Source of the DNA: Solirubrobacteraceae bacterium
GTDB taxonomy: Bacteria > Actinomycetota > Thermoleophilia > Solirubrobacterales > Solirubrobacteraceae
Assembly: GCA_030690545.1 (NCBI GenBank)
Contig: JAUYGN010000047.1
Span: 1-64,000, forward strand
Length of the DNA: 64,000 nucleotides
Reading direction: 5' to 3'
The position numbers and the translations under genes were made by a program. Under the pieces are notes generated by a model. That model saw nothing but the letters and a program-made list of their open reading frames with translations. It was not told the DNA's origin and made no database searches. Shown one piece after another: positions 27,004 through 35,196 of this stretch (within the stretch, counting starts at the first letter, position 1; every line of letters starts with the position of its first letter).

Positions 27004-27618
27004 CTAAGGCAGCGGAATGACGCTGAGTAGGTAGGAAATGAAAGCGATTGGCGCCAACGCCAGCGTCAGCGGCGCGTTCGTCGCGCCAATACGCTCCCAT
27101 GCTGGCCGCGAGAGTGCCCGCGCGTCTGCCATCCAGGTGAGAAGTAGCGGTAAGGCTCGGAAGAGGCCGTAGCAGAGCCCGATCGCAACCGCGGCCATCA
27201 GCGACGGAGCGGCGGCCACCAGCACAGCAACGGTCCAGGCCGCGGCGTGTCGTAGGTGCGTGAACGCCCCACTGCCGATCATCGCCCCGAATGCGGTGGC
27301 GATGGCCGCGGGCCTGCTCCATTGCAGCCACCGAGTGGGAACTTGGGCTCGCCGTTCGGGCAGAAGCCATATCACTCCCTTGATCTGGCCGACCAGTGCG
27401 ATCCCCACGATGGGAGCGCACGCGAGTGCAAGCGTGTACGTGGACCAGTTCAACGTCTCTCGTACCCCGGTACCTGCCGCGAACAGCGCCAGCGCCGACA
27501 GCGCTCCGCCGATGACAGCAGCTCCGCAGTACGCGAGAACCGGGCCCCTGGGGGCTTTCCAAGCATCTCTCTCGCCGTCGCTTGCGTGGCCGACCGGCCA
27601 CGTGAACACGTCGTTCAT
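27004..27618 (-). CDS. Hypothetical multi-pass membrane protein
   Basis: About 5 hydrophobic segments; collinear with the mau-like genes. Confidence 0.68.
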   Translation of the reverse strand: MNDVFTWPVGHASDGERDAWKAPRGPVLAYCGAAVIGGALSALALFAAGTGVRETLNWSTYTLALACAPIVGIALVGQIKGVIWLLPERRAQVPTRWLQWSRPAAIATAFGAMIGSGAFTHLRHAAAWTVAVLVAAAPSLMAAVAIGLCYGLFRALPLLLTWMADARALSRPAWERIGATNAPLTLALAPIAFISYLLSVIPLP

Positions 27619-27707
27619 CGACGTGCCTCAGCCGGTGCTGGTTTGAGCAAGTGCTACGAGCGCGGCAAGCGGCGCCACCAAAGCGACAAAGAACTCAGGA
27701 GGCATGA

Positions 27708-28136
27708 TCAGCAGCTGATGATGCCGCGGCAGAGGCACGCCCAGCGGCTCCCACCACAACCAGAGCAGGCGATCGACCCAGTGTTGTAGTCCACGCAGCA
27801 GTCGCAGCACCGCCACAAGCAGCCGTGCTGCTCGTTCCAGCAGGAAATACCGCCCTGGTAAGGAGCGCAAGTTCCACTTGCGTAGTATTGGCGGCGTGAG
27901 GCCGAGGTGTTGTGGCAGGTCCCATTGCTGTAGCAGCGTGTGTCCCTACAGTTGGGGTATCCGCCGCAAGCGATCTGACCGGCATGGGCGAGATCAGGAC
28001 GTTGCCACGCGAAGGCGGTGCCGAATGACATCGCGAGCGCTGTGCCCCCGGCGCGGCGAAGCAAGCGCCGGCGGGTCATCCCGGAAGCGGTGGCGGCAAC
28101 GGCTCCGTCGAGGCGGGTTAGGATCTTGTTGCTCAT
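27708..28136 (-). CDS. Tat-signal, cysteine-rich small secreted protein (MauA-like in architecture)
   Basis: MTRRRLLRRAGGTALAMSFGTAFA twin-arginine signal. After AHA the sequence GQIACGGYPNCRDTRCYSNGTC...CLWRCCDCCVDYNTGSIACSGCGGSRWACLCRGIISC has 16 Cys and 3 Trp. Confidence 0.85.
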   Translation of the reverse strand: MSNKILTRLDGAVAATASGMTRRRLLRRAGGTALAMSFGTAFAWQRPDLAHAGQIACGGYPNCRDTRCYSNGTCHNTSASRRQYYASGTCAPYQGGISCWNEQHGCLWRCCDCCVDYNTGSIACSGCGGSRWACLCRGIISC

Positions 28137-28720
28137 TCCCTATTCCTTCCGCTTAGTGCCAGCTCGGCCGCCCGTCCGCCGTCCGCAGGCTGAGATTGAT
28201 GTTGGCTTTCTTCACGATACTTGGCGATAAGAGCGTCGACGGGCGTCGCTATGGCCTTCGCGACCAGCCTGAGATCCTCATCTAGCAACATCGTGAACGG
28301 CGTTATGGACAGGTCAGCCTTGTCAAAGCGTTGTTCGTCAACGACGACGATGTCGGCGACCGACTTCAAGCGTTCGTGGTGCTCCGCGTTGGCCTTGCGG
28401 GCCACGATCATTAGAGGGGTGCGCTCTGCGAGCCCGATGGTCTCGAGCTGTTCAACCATCTGGTCGCACCCGCTGCAGCGCTCGTCCATCGTCACTATCG
28501 CGGCGTACGCGCTCTTCCGGCCAGTAGCCAGCTCCTGAAGGTGGTCTCTTTCAGCATCGAGGAGAAACCCGCGCGGCAGCGCCCTGTTGAGATCCGGTCC
28601 TTCGCTTGCTGATCGATTCTCTCGTCCAGAACTGAGGAAGTGCCCAAGCTGACGAGTTAGACCGATCGAGTACACCGTCAGAAACAGCAAGAGGGCCCAT
28701 TGGGCGGTTTCGTTGATCAC
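28133..28720 (-). CDS. MauD/thioredoxin-like membrane-anchored protein
   Basis: N-terminal TM helix (WALLLFLTVYSIGL), then YAAIVTMDERCSGCDQMVEQLE (CxxC) and cis-Pro-like SITPFTMLLDEDLRLVAKA. Stop overlaps start of the Cys-rich gene (ATGA). Confidence 0.82.
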   Translation of the reverse strand: MINETAQWALLLFLTVYSIGLTRQLGHFLSSGRENRSASEGPDLNRALPRGFLLDAERDHLQELATGRKSAYAAIVTMDERCSGCDQMVEQLETIGLAERTPLMIVARKANAEHHERLKSVADIVVVDEQRFDKADLSITPFTMLLDEDLRLVAKAIATPVDALIAKYREESQHQSQPADGGRAAELALSGRNRE

Positions 28721-28832
28721 GCTCTATCTCTCTGTGTGGGGGCTACACTTTGGCTGAACACCATCGGGATCAGCCAAGCCCCGACGCCGTTGCCGGTGCG
28801 AGGTCGCTTGACGATGAAACGGCTCCCCGCGC

Positions 28833-29363
28833 TCATAGCCGAGCACCACTCACCAATCGTAGTCTGACATGCTCGCTTGCTTCTACTGCTGCCACGCAAG
28901 CAAGCACGAGAAGGCCGGCTGACAGGGCTTCGGGGTCGATGACGCGCCCGTCGCCAAATGCGGCCAGCGGAGCGGCGCAGACGGCCCCGGCGGCCAAGAG
29001 CACGTTGCGTCTTATCGCGGTCTGGGCGCGGGTCGCACTGCTTGCACCAAAGCAGTGACACGGAGCGCCGGCATCAAGACGTCCGAGCTGCTTGGCGTAG
29101 ATCAGCAGCACGCCGAAGGCGACCAACAATCCCACTGCTGGCAGGGCGATCAGGAGTGCTGCCAAGCCAGCCTCCGTGGCGGCCAAGAAACCCAACGTCA
29201 CCGGGACGCGTCGTCTGGGAACTCCCAGCGCCTGCCAGACGGTTTCCGATCGGGCGTGGGACCGGAGGATGCTCCAGATCTTGTGCGCGGCCGCGATGAC
29301 GAGTAGCACCGCGAGAGCAGCAGCGAAACCGGCTCCAACTGCTCCTAGCACTTCAGCTGTCAC
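28833..29363 (-). CDS. MauE/DoxX-like redox-associated membrane protein
   Basis: Four hydrophobic helices with AAAHKIW, RLDAGAPCHCFGASS (MauE-type CxCFG) and a terminal helix. Confidence 0.85.
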   Translation of the reverse strand: MTAEVLGAVGAGFAAALAVLLVIAAAHKIWSILRSHARSETVWQALGVPRRRVPVTLGFLAATEAGLAALLIALPAVGLLVAFGVLLIYAKQLGRLDAGAPCHCFGASSATRAQTAIRRNVLLAAGAVCAAPLAAFGDGRVIDPEALSAGLLVLACVAAVEASEHVRLRLVSGARL

Positions 29364-29783
29364 CTACCACAAGATCTACGCGTCCTCCGGCTAAACCCGT
29401 CGTCCCCGTCAGATTCGACGCTAGCAGGGCATTCCCCGATGTCAACCCAGAGCGCGAGCGCGGCGTCGGGATGAGCAACACACCGAAACGCGGGAGAACC
29501 GCCGCTACTGGCGAACGCGCTCGGGTCGGGATTCCCGTCTGGCGGGTGGCGGCTTCATCCGTCGGCAAGTAACAGAACGACTGCCGACGATCGACGGATC
29601 GTTCGGGTCTCCGGTCGATCTGTGGGTGATGTAGCCGCGTGACGCGCCCTGAAGCGCCTGCTCGCGGGCGGGTTTGGTGGCGGCGAGAAGTCTGCGGAGG
29701 TTGCGCAGATCGCAGCGACGCGCCGCCGCCCTCGACGGCAGGCTGCTGGATGTCAAAGTCAAGCGGCCCGCAGGGAGGACGAC

Positions 29784-30035
29784 GTGCGCGTCACGACGGC
29801 ATTCAACCGGTTGCTCGGTCTGCCCGGAGCATCAGTCATCGATGTCGGCTTCGGCAGCGAGGGGGTGATCGTCACGGTCAGGTTGCGTCGTCGCCGGCGC
29901 GTGTGCGCGTGTTGTGGGCAGACGGGCCGCCAACTGAAGATCCGTGATCGCCGCGTCAAGCGTTGGCGCCACTTGGACCTCGGCTCGACGCGCTGCGTGA
30001 TCGAGTGCGAGTTGCGCCTGCTGCGCTGCCACTAG
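29784..30035 (+). pseudogene. Truncated ISL3-family transposase (N-terminal zinc-finger region only)
   Basis: MRVTTAFNRLLGLPGASVIDVGFGSEGVIVTVRLRRRRRVCACCGQTGRQLKIRDRRVKRWRHLDLGSTRCVIECELRLLRCH* stops after the Cys-containing N-terminal domain. Confidence 0.82.
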
Positions 30036-30095
30036 AAGGCCGGAACTCGCGCCAGCGAGTCCCTCAACGCTCGATAATGCACGTTATGTCAATCT

Positions 30096-30121
30096 GCAGG
30101 ACAGCTTTCAGCTTGTCCTGC
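30096..30121. terminator. Hairpin, possible terminator or IS-end relic
   Basis: gcaggaca-gctttcagct-tgtcctgc. Confidence 0.4.
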
Positions 30122-30159
30122 TGAAGCGTCGCCGTACAGCGCCGACACCAATGCGGGTG

Positions 30160-31512
30160 TCACGCGGTCGCGGGGCGGCTGGTGGAGCCCGCGAGGACAT
30201 GCGCGCCGTGGGCCGCCAGCACCGATCCGAGGATCTCGCCGGAGCGGGTCGCGATGTTCGACAGCAGGGTCGACGACAGCCCGTGCGAGTGCTCGGTGGC
30301 GCCCTGCACGTAGATGCCGGTCTCGATGCTCGGGGAGGTCTGGACGCGGTAGTCCCGCCGGATCTCCAGCTGCCCGCGCTCGTCACGGCGACACTCGGCG
30401 GCGAGGCCACCGAGCAGCCGCAGCGGATCGGACGGCCGGTATCCCGTGGCGAACACGACGGCGTCGGAGGTCAGCACCTCGCGCGTGCCGTCGAGCATGT
30501 CCTGGACGGCGAGCTCGGCGACGTCGCCGGCATCGACGACGTCGGTCACCGTCGAGACGTTCAGAAATCGCAGCCGCTCGCGACCCGCGACCCGCTCTCG
30601 GTAGTGGCACCGATAGAGCTCGTCGATCAGCTGCGGGTCGACGACGGAGTAGTTCGTGTTGCCGTGGTAGCCGCAGATCAGGTCTTTCACCTTGGGTGGG
30701 GCGTCGTAGAACTCGTCGACGGCGTGGGGGTCGAACACGCGGTTGGCGAAGGAGCTGTCGTCGGCGGGGCTGTAGCCGTAGCGGGTGAAGACGGCGCACA
30801 CCTCCGCTGTCGGGAACCTGCGGTGCAGGTACTCGACGGTCTCGGCGGCGCTCTGGCCGGCTCCGACGACGGTGAGCCGTCGCGGCGCCGTGAGCGTGCC
30901 GACCTTGGTCAGCAGATCGCAGTTGTGCCAGATCCGTGCGCTCGTCGTGACGCCCTCGGGAAGGAACGGCTGCAGGCCGGTGGCCAGCACGACGTTGTGC
31001 GTCCGCAGCCGCGAGGCGGTGCCGTCGCGTTCGTCGACGACGACGTCGACGCATCGCACGGACCCGTCCGTCTCGACCGGCTCGATACCGGTCACCTCCG
31101 CGCCGTAGTCGGTGTGGTCCGCGAAGGCGGCCGCGACCCACTCCAGGTAGTCGTGGAACTCGAGGCGGGTCGGAAACACGCTGCCGTAGTTGATGAAGTC
31201 GGCCATGCGGTCGCGGTGATGCAGGTACGAGACGAAGCTGAAGCAGCTCGCCGGATTGCGCATCGTCACGAGGTCCTTGAGAAACGAGACCTGCATCGTG
31301 GCGTCGTCGAGCAGCATCCCGCGGTGCCAGCCGAACACCTGCTGGCGCTCCACGAACCGCGCCGACAGGCGCTCGGCCGGCGATGCGCTCTCGTTGTGCT
31401 CCGCCAGGGCGACGGCCAGCGCGAGGTTGGAGGGGCCGAAGCCGACGCCGACGATGTCGAACACGCCGTCGGCCGGGTCCGAGCGCGCGGGAACGCTGAA
31501 TGACATGCTCAT
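30160..31512 (-). CDS. Lysine N6-hydroxylase / L-ornithine N5-oxygenase family protein (siderophore-type)
   Basis: FDIVGVGFGPSNLALAVALAEHNES...FGWHRGMLLDDATMQVSFLKDLVTMRNPASCFSFVSYLH...VVGAGQSAAETVEYL...VVFATGYRPSDPLRLL. Start ATG 31512 or 31506. Confidence 0.93.
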   Translation of the reverse strand: MSMSFSVPARSDPADGVFDIVGVGFGPSNLALAVALAEHNESASPAERLSARFVERQQVFGWHRGMLLDDATMQVSFLKDLVTMRNPASCFSFVSYLHHRDRMADFINYGSVFPTRLEFHDYLEWVAAAFADHTDYGAEVTGIEPVETDGSVRCVDVVVDERDGTASRLRTHNVVLATGLQPFLPEGVTTSARIWHNCDLLTKVGTLTAPRRLTVVGAGQSAAETVEYLHRRFPTAEVCAVFTRYGYSPADDSSFANRVFDPHAVDEFYDAPPKVKDLICGYHGNTNYSVVDPQLIDELYRCHYRERVAGRERLRFLNVSTVTDVVDAGDVAELAVQDMLDGTREVLTSDAVVFATGYRPSDPLRLLGGLAAECRRDERGQLEIRRDYRVQTSPSIETGIYVQGATEHSHGLSSTLLSNIATRSGEILGSVLAAHGAHVLAGSTSRPATA

Positions 31513-31687
31513 CCTTCCGGCGTGCGATGGTGGTCGGTCGGCCGTGCTCGGCGACGGGCGGTCAAGCACGCCCGCGGAGACGTCGGACGAGACCCCGAGG
31601 AGGTCGGGGACGCCTCGGGCGGACGGGCATCGGTGGCGGTCATCGAGCTGCTCCCGGTCGCGGTCGTTGACAGTAGGAGGGCGCGTA

Positions 31688-31701
31688 TTAGGGCACCCTT
31701 A
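31688..31701. promoter_or_regulatory. Candidate DtxR/IdeR-type iron box upstream of the N-hydroxylase
   Basis: ttagggcaccctta, near-palindromic. Confidence 0.55.
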
Positions 31702-32053
31702 CTCGGTCGGCCCTACCCGCCTATCTGCGTGCCAAACGAGGCGTCTGACGCGGGCAGGCGATCGGCCCGTGACCCCAAACTGTGGTGTAAAGAGCGGGGC
31801 CATGCGGTCGCCGCCGCGAGCGCGACACGGTGGCCGTCGAGCCCGTCGAAGGCGGCGAGGAGCCAGGCGTCATCGCCCAGGCGCGCCGGCGTCGAGCGTC
31901 CACGGGCACGGTGCCGGCGAACGCCGGACGCGCAGGCGGCGCACGCCGCGCAGCGTCGTGAGCGCCGAGCGCGTCTCGGCAGGAGCATGTGCGAGCACGG
32001 CGCCCGTGTCGCGAGCCCGCTGTGGCGCGGTCGCGGGCGGGCTCGCGCGGCTT

Positions 32054-33106
32054 TCAGGTGATCGGCTCGATCGCCGTCGCGGGGTCGCCGTCGACGGCCG
32101 CCGCCAGGCGGGGTACGAACCCGTCGATCTGAAAGGGCAGGCTGAGCGGGCTGTTGTAGTTCAGCGCGCCGTACAGGTCGGCGTTCCCGATCGGCAGGTA
32201 GATCACGCGACCCTCGCGCACAGCGTCGAGGCGCCGGAAGAGCGGGCGGGCTTCGGCTTCCTTGCGCGTGGCGAACATGATGACCACGTCGAGGTCGAGC
32301 AGCCGGACCTGCTCGGAGCTGAAGTCGGCGAAGTACTCGTCGCCGGCCCGCTTGACGATGGGCGCGGGGATCTTCAATCCGAGGTCGGTGAAGAAGTTTC
32401 CCCGTGGCCCGGTGAACGCGGCGTAGCCGCTGCCGTCGCCGAGCGACGCCAGCACGACGGAGCGTCCTTCGAGCTCGGGATGCTCCCGACGCGCCTTGGC
32501 GAAGCGGTTCTCCAGCTGCTCGACGAGCTCCCGCGCACGATCGTTGCGGCCGAGGGCGCGGCCGGTGAGCAGCAGCTGCTGCCGCCAGGGGATCGCGTAG
32601 TCGGGGTACCTGTCTGGTTGCGCGACGGTCGGGGCGATCCGTGACAGCTTCGAGTACTCGGCCTTGGTCGTGCCCGCGTAGAGACCGATGATCAGGTCCG
32701 GCCGCAGCGCCGCGATCTGCTCGAGGTTCAGCTCCCCCAGGGAGCCGATCTCCTTCGGCTTGGCGCTGCCGGCAGCCTGGCGCGCCCATGGCCGGTCCGG
32801 GTAGGGGTAGTCGGCCGATCGCACCGTGCCGAGCACGGGCTGACCCAGCGCGAGCGTGAAGTCCTGGTCGTTGTAGCCGACCGAGACGATCCGCTTCGGC
32901 GGTCGCGGGATCTGCGTGCTGCCGAACTTGTGCGCGATCGTGACCGGGAACGCGTCGGATCCCGGTGTCGTGCCTGCAGTCTCCCGATCGCCGTCGCCGC
33001 AGCCGGTCAGGATGACGGCGCCGAGGCCGAGGCTGCCGGTGACGAACCGGCGGCGCGTGAGGTCAGCGTGGATCTCGGGAGCGGGCGGGTCCAGCACGGC
33101 GGTCAT
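32054..33106 (-). CDS. Iron-siderophore ABC transporter substrate-binding protein
   Basis: Tat/lipoprotein N-terminus TRRRFVTGSLGLGAVILTGCGDGD, then PKRIVSVGYNDQDFTLALGQPVLGTV...GELNLEQIAALRPDLIIGLYAGTTKAEYSKLSRIAPTV. Start at 33106. Confidence 0.93.
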   Translation of the reverse strand: MTAVLDPPAPEIHADLTRRRFVTGSLGLGAVILTGCGDGDRETAGTTPGSDAFPVTIAHKFGSTQIPRPPKRIVSVGYNDQDFTLALGQPVLGTVRSADYPYPDRPWARQAAGSAKPKEIGSLGELNLEQIAALRPDLIIGLYAGTTKAEYSKLSRIAPTVAQPDRYPDYAIPWRQQLLLTGRALGRNDRARELVEQLENRFAKARREHPELEGRSVVLASLGDGSGYAAFTGPRGNFFTDLGLKIPAPIVKRAGDEYFADFSSEQVRLLDLDVVIMFATRKEAEARPLFRRLDAVREGRVIYLPIGNADLYGALNYNSPLSLPFQIDGFVPRLAAAVDGDPATAIEPIT

Positions 33107-33212
33107 GGCGAGCTCCTTTCGGCGTCGGATCGCAGGCAGCCTGCCGCGCGCGAGGCCGTGCTCCTTGTGCCCCGGCTCAGCGAGACGAGCTACCCGATCC
33201 GTCCACCCCGTA

Positions 33213-33242
33213 TTAGGTACACCTAAGTCAGGGCACCCTAAC
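33213..33242. promoter_or_regulatory. Tandem candidate DtxR/IdeR-type iron boxes
   Basis: ttaggtacacctaa (33213-33226) followed by tcagggcacccta. Confidence 0.65.
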
Positions 33243-33265
33243 AGCGATCCTGCCGACCGGTCGCG

Positions 33266-33395
33266 CGACATCAACGCCGAGCAACTCGACGCCTTCGCCC
33301 CCCCGCGAAGGCCTCGATCGCGGCGTCGAAGGTCGCGAGCGCATGCCGGCGCGGCGCGCGACGGTGCGCAGCAGCGCGTCGGTCACGTGCCTGTC
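33266..33395 (-). pseudogene. Frameshifted C-terminal remnant of a PIN-domain (VapC-like) gene
   Basis: Minus-strand fragments in successive frames: HVTDALLRTVARRAG / RHALATFDAAIEAFAGG / GEGVELLGVD. The second shift coincides with a G7 tract. Confidence 0.55.
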
Positions 33396-33405
33396 TGGCG
33401 GACGT

Positions 33406-33933
33406 TCAAGCTCCGGCGCGGCCGAGCAGCCAGAGCAGCGCCAGGATCGTCACGGGCAGGGCCACGAGGACGACGCGCTCGCGCGGCGACAGCAGGACCG
33501 GTTGGCGGGTGCGAGGGTCCACGATCCGATCGACGTGCGGACGCACGAGCAGCGCGACGGCTGCGAGCAGCAGCGCTCCGGCGCCGATCATCGCAAGCGG
33601 CGGCGCGGCGAACCAGCCGAGGTCGGTGCGACCGCCCGCCCCGAGCCGGTGGACCCCCTCGGCGAGCGCGGCGCCGCCCGCCGCCGCCGGCAGGCACACG
33701 GCCGCCAGGAACCGCGCCGGCAAGTGCGGAGACGAGCGTTCGGACGTCGATGCCGCCACCCGATCGGCGTAGTCCTCCGGCGAGCCGAAGGCGTCGTCGG
33801 CGCGCTCACCGCTCTCGGCCAGGTGACTCTGCACCTCCGCCAGGACCTCGCCGATGCGCCCTCCGGACACGTCGCGATGGCGCAGGGCCAGGACGAGTCG
33901 TGTCTCGTAGCTGTTGGTCGGGCCGTCGGTCAT
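33406..33933 (-). CDS. Membrane protein with HAAS/DUF1700-like N-terminal domain
   Basis: RIGEVLAEVQSHLAESGERADDAFGSPEDYADRVAAST then three to four TM segments. Confidence 0.6.
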   Translation of the reverse strand: MTDGPTNSYETRLVLALRHRDVSGGRIGEVLAEVQSHLAESGERADDAFGSPEDYADRVAASTSERSSPHLPARFLAAVCLPAAAGGAALAEGVHRLGAGGRTDLGWFAAPPLAMIGAGALLLAAVALLVRPHVDRIVDPRTRQPVLLSPRERVVLVALPVTILALLWLLGRAGA

Positions 33934-33969
33934 ATGGGGTTCTCCTCTCCTCGCTCACGAACCGCGACG

Positions 33970-34190
33970 AGCTCGGTCACCGTGGCGGAGAACGCCTGCC
34001 AGCGACGGGTCTCGGCGGCGAGCTGCGGCCGCTGGACATCGTCCTCGTCCGCACCGACCGCGACGAGCACTACCGCAAGCCCGACTACCTGGCTCGCGGC
34101 CCGGCCGTCACGCGCGCAGCCACCGAATGGCTCTTCCAGCAGGGCGTGCGGGTCATGGGGATCGACGCCTGGGGCTGGTCCGGCCGAAGA
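33970..34190 (+). pseudogene. Remnant of cyclase-family (kynurenine formamidase-like) gene
   Basis: ELRPLDIVLVRTDRDEHYRKPDYLARGPAVTRAATEWLFQQGVRVMGIDAWGWSG resembles PF04199 cyclases; no intact ORF around it. Confidence 0.65.
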
Positions 34191-34279
34191 CGGCGGAGCT
34201 CGTCGCCAAGGTGCTCATGCTGGCCCGCGTACGTGACAACCGCGACCCGACGATCCTCGAGCAGTCGCGCGCGTGACGC

Positions 34280-34960
34280 TCAGCGCGTGGCCCCGCCGCG
34301 TACGCGCTCGATGATCTCGTCGAGCCGCGCGCGCGTGTCGGTGGCGGACGTCGCGCTGACGTACGGGGCGCCGGCCGGCGCCGCCCAGGGCACGAGCACG
34401 TCGAAGTCCAGATCGCGGATCAGGGCGAGGCTCTCGAGGTAGGCGCCTCGGTCGCTGCTGGACAGCACGCCCGCGTGCCAGCCATCCGTGCCCAGGTAGA
34501 GCGAGTCGCCGGTGAACAGGAAGCGGTGCACGCCGCTGTCCCACAGGTAGGCGGTCGCGCCGGGCGTGTGCCCCGGGGTCGGGATCACCTCGAAGTCGTC
34601 GGTCGGTCGGTGGCGGCGCGAGAACGTGCCCCGCACGTGCATCGTCGGCGCGACCTCGTCGTGGTCGCGCTCGTGCACGAACAGCGGCGCAGCGATGCCC
34701 GCGCTGCCGAACATCGCCTCGTGCGAGTGGTTGAGGTAGTGGCGCTCCACCCCACCGAGGCGCTCGAGCTCGGGCGCGGCGGAGGCCAGGCCGGCGACGT
34801 TGTAGAGCAGCACGTTGCCCGCCTCGCGCCGCAGCAGGAAGGCCCGCACATGGACCTCGGGAGCGAACGACAGGGGCTCGCCGGGCGTTGCGTAGAGGTC
34901 CTCGACGGGGCGCTCCATCAGGGTCGGGCTCGTCATCACGGTCATCGTGCTCACCACCAT
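34280..34960 (-). CDS. MBL-fold metallo-hydrolase
   Basis: HYLNHSHEAMFG...VIPTPGHTPGATAYLWDSGVHRFLFTGDSLY. Confidence 0.85.
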   Translation of the reverse strand: MVVSTMTVMTSPTLMERPVEDLYATPGEPLSFAPEVHVRAFLLRREAGNVLLYNVAGLASAAPELERLGGVERHYLNHSHEAMFGSAGIAAPLFVHERDHDEVAPTMHVRGTFSRRHRPTDDFEVIPTPGHTPGATAYLWDSGVHRFLFTGDSLYLGTDGWHAGVLSSSDRGAYLESLALIRDLDFDVLVPWAAPAGAPYVSATSATDTRARLDEIIERVRGGATR

Positions 34961-34989
34961 CTGTCGGGAACGACCACCGTTCTACATGC

Positions 34990-35003
34990 TCAAGTGCGCT
35001 TGA
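34990..35003. promoter_or_regulatory. Candidate operator, tcaag-N4-cttga, site 1
   Basis: tcaagtgcgcttga. Confidence 0.5.
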
Positions 35004-35075
35004 AGTCAAGGGGCGCGTCCGCAGGCACGATCGGACGGGCGCCGGCCCGGCAGCGTCGGTGACGGACGTTTGACA

Positions 35076-35089
35076 TCAAGCTCACTTGA
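35076..35089. promoter_or_regulatory. Candidate operator, tcaag-N4-cttga, site 2
   Basis: tcaagctcacttga. Confidence 0.5.
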
Positions 35090-35196
35090 GGTTCTAGTGT
35101 CGCCTGGCACCCGGTCATCGTCGCCATTGACCGATGCCGACCAGCGACGAGCTCCGGGCGTTTGCCGTACCCCGATCCCGACCCCCGAGGTGACAG

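Noticed and set aside
29505-29762. 85-aa minus-strand ORF and neighbouring short ORFs between the MauE-like gene and the ISL3 fragment
   Set aside because: RRCDLRNLRRLLAATKPAREQ looked vaguely transposase-like but no family could be assigned; treated as intergenic or debris.
31713-32050. Minus-strand stretch ARLGDDAWLLAAFDGLDGHRVALAAATAWPRSL
   Set aside because: Reads like protein but is short, without start or family signature; may be a gene remnant.
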